From assembly GCA_011754535.1 (NCBI GenBank), contig JAAQVN010000001.1, positions 2,728,001 through 2,792,000 of the forward strand: 64,000 nucleotides of DNA. Direction: 5' to 3'. Below are positions 20,474 through 30,129 of this stretch, one piece after another. The position numbers and the translations under genes were made by a program. The stretch comes from Enterobacter asburiae. GTDB taxonomy: Bacteria > Pseudomonadota > Gammaproteobacteria > Enterobacterales > Enterobacteriaceae. Position 1 is the stretch's first letter, and each line of letters starts with the position of its first letter. Below the pieces are notes generated by a model. It was not told the DNA's origin and did no database searches. It saw only the letters and a program-made list of their open reading frames with translations.

Positions 20474-21880
20474 TTACTCATCCGGCAGCAGCTTCCAGCG
20501 CGGGTCGTCGTCAGGTAATGCGGCCAGCGGCTGCACCACAACAAGCGTGATCTCATTGGACGAGACGCGCTGGCCCTTCTCATCTTCCACCACCGCCGAA
20601 AGATGCCAGCGGTTTGTCGCCCCCTCGCCGTCATTCCAGGCCGGCATAATCACGCTCCAGCCGTCGGTGCTGTTACTTTTCCCCGGGGACGTCAGGCTTA
20701 AGGCCTGGGTATCACCCTGCCAGTGGATCTGGCGGATGCCGTGGGTGCTGCGCACCTGTAGCTTCAGCATAACGGTTTCGCCCCCCTTCAGGTCCCACGG
20801 CGGGGTTGCCAGCCAGACGGAGAGCGTTTTTCGCTGGCGGAACTCCATCACCGGCAGGCTGTTACGCTCCGGCGAGTCATAGCGGCTTCCGCGCAGGGAT
20901 CGCGTGGCGGCGACTTCCCCGGACGAGAGTTGCTTCACCAGCGGCACGCCGAAGCGATAGTTGAGCTTCAGCCCGAGGTTATTCTGGTTCTCTCCGCTTT
21001 CGCCCTGCTTATGCGCGGCGGTCAGTGTCACCAGCGGTACGGGGGTATAGTTAAGCCCGAGATTGACCGCTACCGGGTTGTGATAGCCAGTTCCGCTGTT
21101 GAAGAGGTCGACGTTGTCGCCAAAATACTGCTCGACGCTGACGCTGGTGTTCAGGTGATGAAACCACGGTAGCCAGGCTTTGGCGGTAACGTCATATCCC
21201 CGCGCCATGCGCTGCTCCTGGACGTCAGAGCTGTCGCGCCAGCTGGCAAAAGGCTGATAGTAGTTAGCCGACAGCCGCAGATTTTCTCCCCACACCTCCG
21301 CACCCAGCCCGGCACGCTGCAGGTTCTCATCCAGCAGGTTGTCGTAAAAGGTGTTGTAGCCCAGCAGCCATTTCCCGGCCACCCAGCGCTGGCCGATTCC
21401 GGCGTTACTGACCAGGCCATCCGTCTGCTGCGTCAGGCCGAGCTGGCTCCAGCTCAGATAACGGTTGTTATCGTTCCAGGGGATAAACCAGCTCCCGCTA
21501 CTGCCGTTGAATTTGCCCTCATTATCCACGAGCAAATTGACGCTGGCATTCCCCCACGGTGACAGCCAGGATTCAATCTGCTGGTTCACCTCGCCGCTCA
21601 CCGCGTCGCGCACCTGACCAAAAGCAAACTGCCGCGCCTGCTCGCCCGTTGTCAGGCCGTTGTCGGTCATACTGGCTTCACCAAAGGCTTTCGCCATTTC
21701 GGCGAGATGCTTTTCCCCTTCCCCGGTTGGGGCCGCCATGCCGAGATCGGGCAGACTGTCCCCGTTATTATCAAACGGATTTTGTGCCTGCTGGATAAAG
21801 GAATTCGGAGCACCATGAACGGCTCCGGCAGTAACAAGGGAGAGTAAAACAAGCGTTCGGAAAGGGGGAGAAACAGTCAT
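20474..21880 (-). CDS. ychO: Inverse-autotransporter (invasin-like) beta-domain protein YchO
   Basis: 468 residues from ATG 21880; a GTG at 21919 could add 13 residues but has no ribosome-binding site. Signal peptide ~23 residues, cleavage after AVHG. Then an intimin/invasin-type beta-barrel domain (~90-345) with repeated Tyr/Trp/Asn-rich strands (GYNTFYDNLLDENLQRAG, GLNYTPVPLVTLTA), and one Ig-like C-terminal domain. Much shorter than true invasins. The E. coli homologue is linked to adhesion and virulence. Located next to narL, as in E. coli. Confidence 0.92.
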   Translation of the reverse strand: MTVSPPFRTLVLLSLVTAGAVHGAPNSFIQQAQNPFDNNGDSLPDLGMAAPTGEGEKHLAEMAKAFGEASMTDNGLTTGEQARQFAFGQVRDAVSGEVNQQIESWLSPWGNASVNLLVDNEGKFNGSSGSWFIPWNDNNRYLSWSQLGLTQQTDGLVSNAGIGQRWVAGKWLLGYNTFYDNLLDENLQRAGLGAEVWGENLRLSANYYQPFASWRDSSDVQEQRMARGYDVTAKAWLPWFHHLNTSVSVEQYFGDNVDLFNSGTGYHNPVAVNLGLNYTPVPLVTLTAAHKQGESGENQNNLGLKLNYRFGVPLVKQLSSGEVAATRSLRGSRYDSPERNSLPVMEFRQRKTLSVWLATPPWDLKGGETVMLKLQVRSTHGIRQIHWQGDTQALSLTSPGKSNSTDGWSVIMPAWNDGEGATNRWHLSAVVEDEKGQRVSSNEITLVVVQPLAALPDDDPRWKLLPDE

Positions 21881-21955
21881 CAATGTCGTAAGAATTACCC
21901 GGTGCTTACGTAAGAACACCAGTTACCTTAACGCGATTTCTCCCCATTTGCAGCT

Positions 21956-24454
21956 TTAAGGGGAATTTTCCGGAATTTCCTGAAACATTGTTTTGAGCTC
22001 AGGCACGCACGAACCGCAGTTCGTTCCGCAGCGTAACCGCGCGCCCAGCATGGTTACGGAATCACACCCTCCGGCAATCGCTTCCCGTATCGCGTTTTCT
22101 CCAACACTGAAACAGCTGCAGATGATGCGCCCCGGACCGGCACTCTTCCCCGCGCCCTGCCCGTTCAGCAGCGCATGCCGCGCTGCGGGCGTCGAGGGTG
22201 GCGACTGAAATGCGGCGTCAATCACCGGGTGCGCCAGCTCGGGCAACGCGGTGCCTTCCCAGAAGCCGAGCATCAGATGGCCTTCGTGCCAGGCCAGCAC
22301 GCTGCTGCGTTCCCCGGTTTGCGCAACCTGCAGCTGCCAGCCGCGCCCGCTGGCATAATCCATGACCCACGGGAGCAGCGGCTTATCACCTGCTATCGTC
22401 ATTCGCGAGGGTTTACGCCACCAGTGAACCGAAGAGGGTATTTCCGGCCATTCCCGGGCATAGAGCTCCCCCTGCCAGCCGGGCTGCCAGGGCATGATTC
22501 TGACGGCGGTTTGTTTACTCTCCGGCTGGCCCGACGCCGGATCGCAACGCCCTTCCACCAGCGCGTTCACCTTACCCTGGCGGGCAAACTCAGCGTTCCA
22601 GTGCATCGGGGCAAATGCTTCGCCTTCCCGTATTCCATCGTTGATTCGCACTCTGGCAACCATGACGCCGCGCGGGGAATTGATGCGCGCCAGCTGGCCG
22701 TCACACAGGGCAAATCGGATCGCGTCTGCGGCGCAGACCTCAACAAACGGCTCCGCGATATGCTGCATCAGCCGGGGTACGTATCCTGTCCGGGTCATGG
22801 TGTGCCACTGGTCGCGGATGCGCCCGGAGTTAAGGATCAGAGGGTAGAGCGCGGTGGTCGTTGCGCCGTGCGGCAGCGGCTCGACCGGCACCAGGTTTCG
22901 GCGCGGGAAATCCCCCGTTCGCCATTGATAAGGTTCAAGTCGCTCCCACGCTTCACGGGTTAGCCCGGCCAGCTCATGCAGGTTGAATGCCCGCGCGCCG
23001 TCGTTTTCAAAGGCAGTAAGCGCCGCATGCTCGCAAAAAATGTCGTGCGGATGATCCCAGGCAAAGGCCTCGCCGTAGCCCAGCCGTTTTGCAATCTGAG
23101 CCACGATCCACCAGTCAGGCTTCGCCTCGCCCGGCGCGGGCAGAAACGCACGCTGGCGCGAAATACGCCGCTCGGAATTGGTCACCGTGCCGTCCTTCTC
23201 CCCCCAGCCCAGCGCCGGAAAACGGATATGGGCAAACCGGCTGGTGTCGGTATCTTTCATCACTTCAGAAACCATCACCAGCGGGCACACTGCCAGCGCC
23301 TGACACACCGCGTGGCTGTCCGGCAGCGACACGGCAGGGTTGGTGCCCATGATCCACACCGCCTTCACCTCGCCGCGGGCGATGGCGTCAAACAGCTCCA
23401 CCGCCATCAGGCCCGGCGTCTGCGCCAGCCGTTCCGTTCCCCAGAAACGCGCCACCCGAGAGAGATCGTCCGGCTCGAAGTTCATATGCGCCGCCAGCTG
23501 GTTCGCCAGCCCGCCCACTTCACGACCGCCCATGGCGTTTGGCTGTCCGGTCAGCGAAAACGGGCCGCAGCCCGGACGGTTAAATTTCCCGCTGGCAAGA
23601 TGAACGTTAATGATGGCGCTGCACTTGTCGCTGCCGCTGGTGGACTGGTTGATCCCCATAGTGTAGAGCGTTATCGCCCGCGGCGCGGTGACAAACCAGT
23701 CATAAAAAGTCCCCACTTTCTCTGAAGGAAGGTCGCAAAACGCCGCCACGCGGGCAACCGGCCACTCATCGGTGCCCTGAATCAGATTGAGCAACCCCAC
23801 AAACAGCCCGGCGTCGCTGCCGGGTTTAAGCGCCAGATGCAGGTCGGCAATATCGCAGGTAGCGGTTTTACGCGGGTCAATCACCACCACCTTCATCTGC
23901 GGGTTGTTATGCTTTGCCTGCACCAGGCGCTGATAGAGCACCGGATGCGTCCAGGCCGCGTTCGAGCCAGCCAGCACCACCAGATCGCTGTTTTCCACAT
24001 CCTCATAGCTGCACGGCACCACGTCTTCGCCGAAGGCACGCTTGTAGCCCACCACCGCCGAGGACATGCAGAGCCGGGAGTTGGTATCAATGTTCGCCGC
24101 GCCGATAAACCCTTTCATCAGCTTGTTGGCGGCATAGTAATCCTCGGTTAACAGCTGGCCGGAGGCGTAAAACGCCACCGCCTGCGGCCCCCATGTGTCG
24201 ACGATCTCCCGCAGCCGCTCACCCGCCGCGTTCAGCGCCTGCGCCCAGTCAACCTCAATTCCGTCGACAACGGGGCGCAAAAGCCGCCCCTGCAAACCCG
24301 TTGTCTCCCCCAGGGCTGATCCTTTCACGCACAGGCGGCCAAAGTTCGCAGGATGGGTTTCATCCCCACGAACGCTGACCGCGCCATCCTCCACGCTGGC
24401 GACCACGCCGCAGCCTACCCCGCAGTAGGGGCACGTTGTCCGGGTATCCGTCAT
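21956..24454 (-). CDS. nasA: Assimilatory nitrate reductase, catalytic subunit
   Basis: 832 residues from ATG 24454, which overlaps the preceding stop by 4 bases (ATGA); a longer start at 24496 is less likely. N-terminal [4Fe-4S] motif CPYCGVGCGV with the fourth Cys in GRLCVKG, molybdopterin oxidoreductase domains, the C-terminal MGD-binding domain, and a final BFD-like [2Fe-2S] domain (IICSCFSVGENAI, then LRCGTNCGSCVPEL). Reduces nitrate to nitrite in the cytoplasm for nitrogen assimilation. Electrons come from the NasC-like module encoded upstream. Last gene of the nas operon. Confidence 0.95.
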   Translation of the reverse strand: MTDTRTTCPYCGVGCGVVASVEDGAVSVRGDETHPANFGRLCVKGSALGETTGLQGRLLRPVVDGIEVDWAQALNAAGERLREIVDTWGPQAVAFYASGQLLTEDYYAANKLMKGFIGAANIDTNSRLCMSSAVVGYKRAFGEDVVPCSYEDVENSDLVVLAGSNAAWTHPVLYQRLVQAKHNNPQMKVVVIDPRKTATCDIADLHLALKPGSDAGLFVGLLNLIQGTDEWPVARVAAFCDLPSEKVGTFYDWFVTAPRAITLYTMGINQSTSGSDKCSAIINVHLASGKFNRPGCGPFSLTGQPNAMGGREVGGLANQLAAHMNFEPDDLSRVARFWGTERLAQTPGLMAVELFDAIARGEVKAVWIMGTNPAVSLPDSHAVCQALAVCPLVMVSEVMKDTDTSRFAHIRFPALGWGEKDGTVTNSERRISRQRAFLPAPGEAKPDWWIVAQIAKRLGYGEAFAWDHPHDIFCEHAALTAFENDGARAFNLHELAGLTREAWERLEPYQWRTGDFPRRNLVPVEPLPHGATTTALYPLILNSGRIRDQWHTMTRTGYVPRLMQHIAEPFVEVCAADAIRFALCDGQLARINSPRGVMVARVRINDGIREGEAFAPMHWNAEFARQGKVNALVEGRCDPASGQPESKQTAVRIMPWQPGWQGELYAREWPEIPSSVHWWRKPSRMTIAGDKPLLPWVMDYASGRGWQLQVAQTGERSSVLAWHEGHLMLGFWEGTALPELAHPVIDAAFQSPPSTPAARHALLNGQGAGKSAGPGRIICSCFSVGENAIREAIAGGCDSVTMLGARLRCGTNCGSCVPELKTMFQEIPENSP

Positions 24455-27400
24455 GAGGCCTCCGCACGCATTACCAGCTCTTCGTTTCCGACCCACACCT
24501 TGCCGTTTTCAATTTTTACCGGCCAGGCGCGCACCGCGGGTTCACCGTTCTCCACCTGACAGCCGTCGCGCAGACGAATGCGCTGCTTGTAGAGCGGGGA
24601 AATTACCACCGGCTCGCCCGCCGCATCGCCAAGGATGCCGCGCGAAAGCACGTTCGCGCTGCTGCCCGGCTCCAGATCGTCCAGGGCATAAACGGACGTT
24701 CCAAAGCGGAACAGCGCAATCGGTTTTCGGCCAAGCCGCGCGCCGATGCCCGCCTGCTCCGGGATATCGTCAATGCCGCAGATTTCCTGCCAGCGCTTGC
24801 TATCGTCCGACGGTGCGTGGTTCACCGCGGTGCGGAACAGCGCCAGGCGATCAGGATCGTTGAGCGTGGTTTGCCACTCGCACTGGTACGTCTCTACTAC
24901 CCGGGCCATCTCCTGCTCCAGCTCGTGGGCGATGCCGAGGCTGTCGTTGAGGATCACCTCCCGCAAATAGTCGAGGCCGCCCTCCAGGTTGTCCATCCAG
25001 GTGCTGGTGCGCTGCAGGCGATCCGCAGTGCGGATATAAAACATCAGGAAACGATCGACGGTGCGGATCAGTGTTTCGTCGTCCAGATCGCTGGCGAAGA
25101 GATCCCCATGCCGCGGCTTCATGCCGCCGTTGCCGCACAGATAGAGGTTCCAGCCTTTGTCTGTGGCAATCACCCCCACGTCTTTGCTCTGCGCCTCCGC
25201 GCACTCGCGGGTGCAGCCGGAAACCGCCATTTTGATTTTGTGCGGCGCGCGCAGGCCCTTGTAGCGGTGTTCCAGCCGTACCGCCAGGCCGGTGGAGTCC
25301 TGCACGCCGTAGCGGCACCAGGTCGACCCAACGCAGGATTTCACCGTGCGCAGGGATTTCCCGTAGGCGTGCCCGGTTTCAAACCCGGCCTCCACCAGCG
25401 CCTGCCAGATTTCCGGCAGCTGTTCCAGAGTGGCGCCAAACAGGTCGATACGCTGCCCGCCGGTGATTTTGCTGTACAGGCCGTAGCGTTTGGCAATCTG
25501 ACCGATAGCGATCAGCCCGTCTGCCGTCACTTCCCCTGCGGGCATGCGCGGCACGATGGAATACGTTCCGTCTTTCTGGATGTTGGCGAAGTAGCGGTCG
25601 TTAGTGTCCTGCAGCGGCAGATGCGCCGGCTTCAGCAGGTACTCGTTCCAGCAGGAGGCCAGCACCGATCCCACCAGCGGCTTACAGATTTCGCACCCGT
25701 GGCCCTGACCGTAGCGGCTGATGAGCTGGTCGAAGGTGTGGATATGGTTGACGCGCACGAGGTGGTAAATCTCCTGACGCGAGTACGGGAAGTGTTCGCA
25801 GATATCCTTTTTTACCTCCACGCCCTGCTCGGCAAGCTGGAACTCCATCACCTGCTTCACCAGCGCGCTGCATCCGCCACAGCCGGTTGCCGCTTTGGTG
25901 CACTGCTTAACGGCGCCGATATCCGCTGCGCCCGCACTCACCGCCCGGCAGATATCGCCTTTACTGACGTTATGACACGAACAGATCTGCGCGCTTTCCG
26001 GCAGCGCCGCCACGCCCAGCGCTTTCGGCGCGCTGCCTGACAACGCGGGTAAAATCAGTGTTTCCGGCTCTTTCGGCAGGCTGATGCCGTTAAGCATCAT
26101 CTGCACCAGCGTGGCGTATTCGCTGGCATCACCCACCAGCACGCCGCCCAGCAGCGTTTTGCCGTCGTGGCTGACCACAATTTTCTTGTAGATTTGCTGC
26201 GGGCCGTGCGTCCACTGGTAGCTTAGCGCTCCCGGCGTGCGCCCGTGGGCATCGCCAAAGGACGCCACGTCCACGCCGAGCAGCTTGAGCTTAGTGCTCA
26301 TATCTGCCCCGGTGAAGGTTTTATTTTCGCCCGCGAGCGCGGCGGCGGCCACGCGCGCCATCTGGTAGCCCGGTGCCACCAGGCCGAAGATTTTCCCTTC
26401 CCACAGCGCGCATTCACCGATGGCCAGCACGTCCGGATCGGAGGTCCGGCAGCCGTCATCAATGCAGATCCCGCCGCGCTCGCCGACAGCCAGCCCGCCG
26501 CTGCGTGCCAGTGCGTCCTGCGGACGAATGCCGGCAGAAAAGACCACCATGTCCGTTTCCAGCTGTTCACCATCGGCAAAGCGCAGCGTCAGCCCGTCGA
26601 CCGTCGAGACAATTTCCGTGGTGGCTTTACTGGTGTGAACGCCGACGCCCAGCGCCTCGATTTTCCTGCGCAGCATCGCCGCGCCGTCATTATCAAGCTG
26701 CACCGCCATCAGGTTGGGCGCAAACTCCACCACATGGGTTTCCAGCCCGAGCTGCCTGAGGGCATTCGCCGCCTCCAGCCCGAGCAGGCCGCCGCCAATC
26801 ACCACGCCGCGGCGCGAGCCCGCGGCGTGGGCCGCAATGTTGTCCAGGTCGTCAAGGGTGCGGTAGACAAAGCAGCCCGGCAGATCGTTGCCCGGCACGG
26901 GCGGGACGAACGGGTATGAGCCGGTCGCCAGCACCAGTTTATCCCAGTGCGTTTCATGCCCGCTGGCGGTACGTACCACGCGCGCGTCGCGGTCGACAGC
27001 GACGATCTGCTGCGACAGGCGCAGCTCAATGCCGTTGTTGGCAAAGAAATCCCCTTCCACCAGCGAGAGCGACGCCGCGCTGCGTCCGCCAAAATATTCC
27101 GAGAGGTGCACGCGATCGTAGGCGGCATAGCGCTCCTCGCCAAAGACAACGATCTGATACTGCTGATGCAGATTGCGGTTAACGCAGTCTTCGAGGAAAT
27201 GATGGCCGACCATACCGTGCCCAACCACCACCAGAGTAGGTTTTGTCATAGCGTTCTGTCCTGCAACCTGCGGTTGCGTAGTGAAACGATCGAACAGCCA
27301 GTCCGCGTGGGCGGGCTCAGCCGTTGCCAGTAAATCGGTAAATGTTGCCGCGCTGCGGCAGTCGCCCATCAGCAGCACGCCAGCCAGCGCCCCCTGATGA

Positions 27401-28440
27401 ATAAGTAAACGCCGATAGTGGCGGGTCAGCGGATCCCATGAACTCCAGACCACATCGCTCTCCAGCGCTTCCGCACGCCCGAGGCTGAACAGCTCCACGC
27501 CGGTCACCTTGAGGCGCATGCCGTTGTCGGTCAGGGCAAACGGCGCGGTAACGTCCCCGGCCAGCCGCGCGGCGAGAATATCCGCCTGCGCCAGGCAGGG
27601 GGCGACCAGGCCAAACGTCTGGCCGTCAATCTCACAGCACTCGCCAATGGCGTAGACGTTCGGCCTGGAAGTCCGCATCTGGTGATCCACCACGATGCCG
27701 CGCGCGCAGCAAATGCCGCTGGCCTGCGCCAGCGCGACGTTGGGCTGCACACCGGTCGCCAGCACCACACGCGCGGCGGTGACTCGGCGTCCGTTCAGCA
27801 GCGTCACGCTATTCCCGTCAATTGCCGCGATACCGGAGGCGAGTTCACAGCTAACGCCCCGCGCCGCCAGCGCCTCTTCCAGCAGCATTCCCGCCTGCTG
27901 GTCCAGCTGCTGCTCCATCAGCCACGGACCGCGATGAACGAGCGTGACGTTGTCACCTGAACGCGCCAACGCTGCCGCCGTCTCTACGCCGAGCACGCCG
28001 CCCCCCAGCACCACCGCCGGACCGGCGATCGCCTGAATGGCCCGGGTATCCTCCAGGGTACGGAACGTGAAGACATGCGGCGCATCACCGCCAGGGATCG
28101 GCGGCACAAAGGGCGTTGACCCGGTAGCAAATACCAGCGCATCCCAGCCCAGCGTGTGGGCGGTGGTTTGCATTTCCCGCATGTCCATGTCCACAGCGAG
28201 CGCCTTTTCACCCCGCAGCACCGTTACGCCCCGCTCCTGGTACCAGCGGTCATCCTGAAGGCAGATGCCCGCAGCCGTTTTTTCACCGCCCAGCACCGGC
28301 GAAAGCTGGATGCGGTTATAGGCATGCTCCGGCTCATCACCGATGACGGTGATAGCGAACCGACCGGAAGCACGCCCGGTGAGCGAAGCAATCAGCCGGG
28401 TTGCCGCCATGCCATTCCCGATAATGACCAGTCGCATCAA
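24451..28440 (-). CDS. nasB: Fused NasC reductase - nitrite reductase large subunit - NirD-like protein
   Basis: 1329 residues in one frame. Residues 1-~397 are a FAD/NAD(P) pyridine-nucleotide oxidoreductase like Klebsiella NasC, the electron donor for NasA. From Met398 (27249) a complete NirB/NasB begins again with a FAD fold (VVVGHGMVGHHFLEDC). It has a BFD [2Fe-2S] domain (ICSCHNVSKGDICRAV...CGGCS) and a sirohaem/[4Fe-4S] reductase domain (CVGSTWCRYG, SGCTRECAEAQ). The last ~105 residues are NirD-like but lack the Rieske Cys/His ligands. It would both feed NasA and reduce nitrite to ammonium. In Klebsiella nasC and nasB are described as separate genes. An AGGACAG sequence 8 bases before Met398 could allow separate translation. 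Confidence 0.9.
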   Translation of the reverse strand: MMRLVIIGNGMAATRLIASLTGRASGRFAITVIGDEPEHAYNRIQLSPVLGGEKTAAGICLQDDRWYQERGVTVLRGEKALAVDMDMREMQTTAHTLGWDALVFATGSTPFVPPIPGGDAPHVFTFRTLEDTRAIQAIAGPAVVLGGGVLGVETAAALARSGDNVTLVHRGPWLMEQQLDQQAGMLLEEALAARGVSCELASGIAAIDGNSVTLLNGRRVTAARVVLATGVQPNVALAQASGICCARGIVVDHQMRTSRPNVYAIGECCEIDGQTFGLVAPCLAQADILAARLAGDVTAPFALTDNGMRLKVTGVELFSLGRAEALESDVVWSSWDPLTRHYRRLLIHQGALAGVLLMGDCRSAATFTDLLATAEPAHADWLFDRFTTQPQVAGQNAMTKPTLVVVGHGMVGHHFLEDCVNRNLHQQYQIVVFGEERYAAYDRVHLSEYFGGRSAASLSLVEGDFFANNGIELRLSQQIVAVDRDARVVRTASGHETHWDKLVLATGSYPFVPPVPGNDLPGCFVYRTLDDLDNIAAHAAGSRRGVVIGGGLLGLEAANALRQLGLETHVVEFAPNLMAVQLDNDGAAMLRRKIEALGVGVHTSKATTEIVSTVDGLTLRFADGEQLETDMVVFSAGIRPQDALARSGGLAVGERGGICIDDGCRTSDPDVLAIGECALWEGKIFGLVAPGYQMARVAAAALAGENKTFTGADMSTKLKLLGVDVASFGDAHGRTPGALSYQWTHGPQQIYKKIVVSHDGKTLLGGVLVGDASEYATLVQMMLNGISLPKEPETLILPALSGSAPKALGVAALPESAQICSCHNVSKGDICRAVSAGAADIGAVKQCTKAATGCGGCSALVKQVMEFQLAEQGVEVKKDICEHFPYSRQEIYHLVRVNHIHTFDQLISRYGQGHGCEICKPLVGSVLASCWNEYLLKPAHLPLQDTNDRYFANIQKDGTYSIVPRMPAGEVTADGLIAIGQIAKRYGLYSKITGGQRIDLFGATLEQLPEIWQALVEAGFETGHAYGKSLRTVKSCVGSTWCRYGVQDSTGLAVRLEHRYKGLRAPHKIKMAVSGCTRECAEAQSKDVGVIATDKGWNLYLCGNGGMKPRHGDLFASDLDDETLIRTVDRFLMFYIRTADRLQRTSTWMDNLEGGLDYLREVILNDSLGIAHELEQEMARVVETYQCEWQTTLNDPDRLALFRTAVNHAPSDDSKRWQEICGIDDIPEQAGIGARLGRKPIALFRFGTSVYALDDLEPGSSANVLSRGILGDAAGEPVVISPLYKQRIRLRDGCQVENGEPAVRAWPVKIENGKVWVGNEELVMRAEAS

Positions 28441-28450
28441 AGCCCCCTCG

Positions 28451-29239
28451 CTACGCCGCTTTCGGCTGTTTTTCGTAGAGGAAATGAAGGATCTGCTGAC
28501 GCATGTGGTGATAGCGGCTATCGTCCGCCAGCTGAACCCGGTTGCGCGGACGCGGCAGGTCTACGCGTAGGATCTCCCCGACGGTTGCCGCCGGGCCGTT
28601 GGTCATCATCAGCACGCGATCGGAAAGCAGCACCGCCTCGTCCACGTCGTGGGTAATGAGCACGATGGTGGTGTTCAGCGCCTGCTGGATCTGCATCACC
28701 GAGTCCTGCAGGTGGGCGCGCGTCAGCGCATCCAGCGCGCCGAACGGCTCATCCATCAGCAGCACTTTCGGCTTCATCGCCAGCGCGCGGGCAATGCCGA
28801 CGCGCTGCTTCATGCCGCCGGAGATCTCCCCCGGACGCTTGTGCAGCGCGTGGCCCATCTGCACGCGGTCAAGGTTGTGCTCTATCCACGCTTTGCGCTC
28901 GGCCTTGCTCATGGTGTCACGGAACACCTGATCCACCGCCAGCGCCACGTTGTCGAAGCAGGTCAGCCACGGCAGCAGCGAATGGTTCTGGAACACCACC
29001 GCGCGCTCGGGCCCCGGCCCGGCGATTTCGCGGTTGTCGCAAATCAGCCCGCCTTCCGTCGGCAGCGTAATGCCGGCGATGAGATTCAGCAGCGTTGATT
29101 TGCCGCAGCCGGAGTGGCCGATCAGGCTAACGGTTTCGCCCTCGTGGATATCAAAAGAGACGTTTTGCAGCGCCAGAAACTCGCCGCTGGCGGTGGAAAA
29201 ACGCTGGCTCACGGCCTGGACCTGAATTAATGGTTTCAT
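28451..29239 (-). CDS. nasD: Nitrate ABC transporter, ATP-binding protein
   Basis: 262 residues. Walker A GHSGCGKSTLL (~38-48), Q-loop, signature SGGMKQR, Walker B VLLMDEPFGALD and the H-loop ITHDVDEAV. Belongs to the NrtD/SsuB/TauB family and energises nitrate/nitrite import with NasE and NasF. Ten bases before the nasB start and ten after nasE, so clearly one operon. The Klebsiella symbol nasD (nrtD in cyanobacteria) is used; do not confuse with nitrite-reductase nasD of Bacillus. Confidence 0.95.
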   Translation of the reverse strand: MKPLIQVQAVSQRFSTASGEFLALQNVSFDIHEGETVSLIGHSGCGKSTLLNLIAGITLPTEGGLICDNREIAGPGPERAVVFQNHSLLPWLTCFDNVALAVDQVFRDTMSKAERKAWIEHNLDRVQMGHALHKRPGEISGGMKQRVGIARALAMKPKVLLMDEPFGALDALTRAHLQDSVMQIQQALNTTIVLITHDVDEAVLLSDRVLMMTNGPAATVGEILRVDLPRPRNRVQLADDSRYHHMRQQILHFLYEKQPKAA

Positions 29240-29248
29240 GTTCGCTCC

Positions 29249-30127
29249 TTATTTTTCCTGCCAGCTAAAGCGACGGGCGATCAGCATCAGCCCCTGCTCC
29301 AGCAGCAGCCCGACCACGCCAATGATGACGATGGCGATGAGAATGTTTTCGACGTTGAGGTTGTTCCACTCGTTCCAGATCCAGAAGCCGATGCCGAGGC
29401 CTCCGGTGAGCATCTCGGCGGCGACAATCACCAGCCAGGCGATGCCGATGGAGAGGCGCACCCCGGTCAGTACAGCGGGCAGCACCGCCGGAAAAAGAAT
29501 GCGGCGCATAATGGTCCACTCGGAAAGCTGCAATACGCGGGCGACGTTGAGGTAATCCTGCGGAATGCGGCGCACGCCTTCGGCGGTGTTGATGACCATC
29601 GGCCAGATGGAGCAGATAAAAATGGTCCAGCTCGACGCGGGCTCCGCCTTCTGGAACAGCAGCAGGCCGATGGGCAGCCAGGCCAGCGGGCTGACCGGGC
29701 GCAGAAGCGCAATCAGCGGGTTAAACATGCGCGCGAAAAAGGTGAAGCGGCCAATCAAAAAACCCAGCGGTATGCCCACCAGCGCCGCCAGGCCAAAGCC
29801 GATGGCAACGCGCTGCAGTGAAGCAAGCACGTTCCAGCCAATGCCCATATCGTTAGGCCCGTCGCGATAAAACGGATCGGCGAAAAGGGTAATAGCGGAA
29901 TCAAGCGTGCTGAGCGGCGTCGGGAAACCTTTGCTGTTTATCGCTGCCAGCTGCCAGAGCACCACCAGCAGCCCGAGACCGAGCAGCGCCGGAATCACGC
30001 GCTGTAAAAAATCGTTCATCCGGCGCGCAAATGCGGGCGGGCGGCGGCGAACCTGTACCGGAGGCAGGACAATCACTTCCCCGCTCTCTGACGTCTGTTG
30101 TGGTTTCGTATTTTGCAGATGCGGCAT
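29249..30127 (-). CDS. nasE: Nitrate ABC transporter, permease
   Basis: 292 residues. Cytoplasmic N-terminus of ~40 residues, then six transmembrane helices of the NrtB/SsuC type with the EAA-like coupling loop around the region GVRRIPQDYLNVARVLQLSEW (~185-205). Forms the channel of the nitrate/nitrite importer with NasD and NasF. Two bases after the nasF stop. Confidence 0.95.
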   Translation of the reverse strand: MPHLQNTKPQQTSESGEVIVLPPVQVRRRPPAFARRMNDFLQRVIPALLGLGLLVVLWQLAAINSKGFPTPLSTLDSAITLFADPFYRDGPNDMGIGWNVLASLQRVAIGFGLAALVGIPLGFLIGRFTFFARMFNPLIALLRPVSPLAWLPIGLLLFQKAEPASSWTIFICSIWPMVINTAEGVRRIPQDYLNVARVLQLSEWTIMRRILFPAVLPAVLTGVRLSIGIAWLVIVAAEMLTGGLGIGFWIWNEWNNLNVENILIAIVIIGVVGLLLEQGLMLIARRFSWQEK

Positions 30128-30129
30128 AA

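Noticed and set aside
24817..26040. 407-codon plus-strand frame opposite nasB
   Set aside because: Shadow of the nitrite reductase coding frame, no ribosome-binding site.
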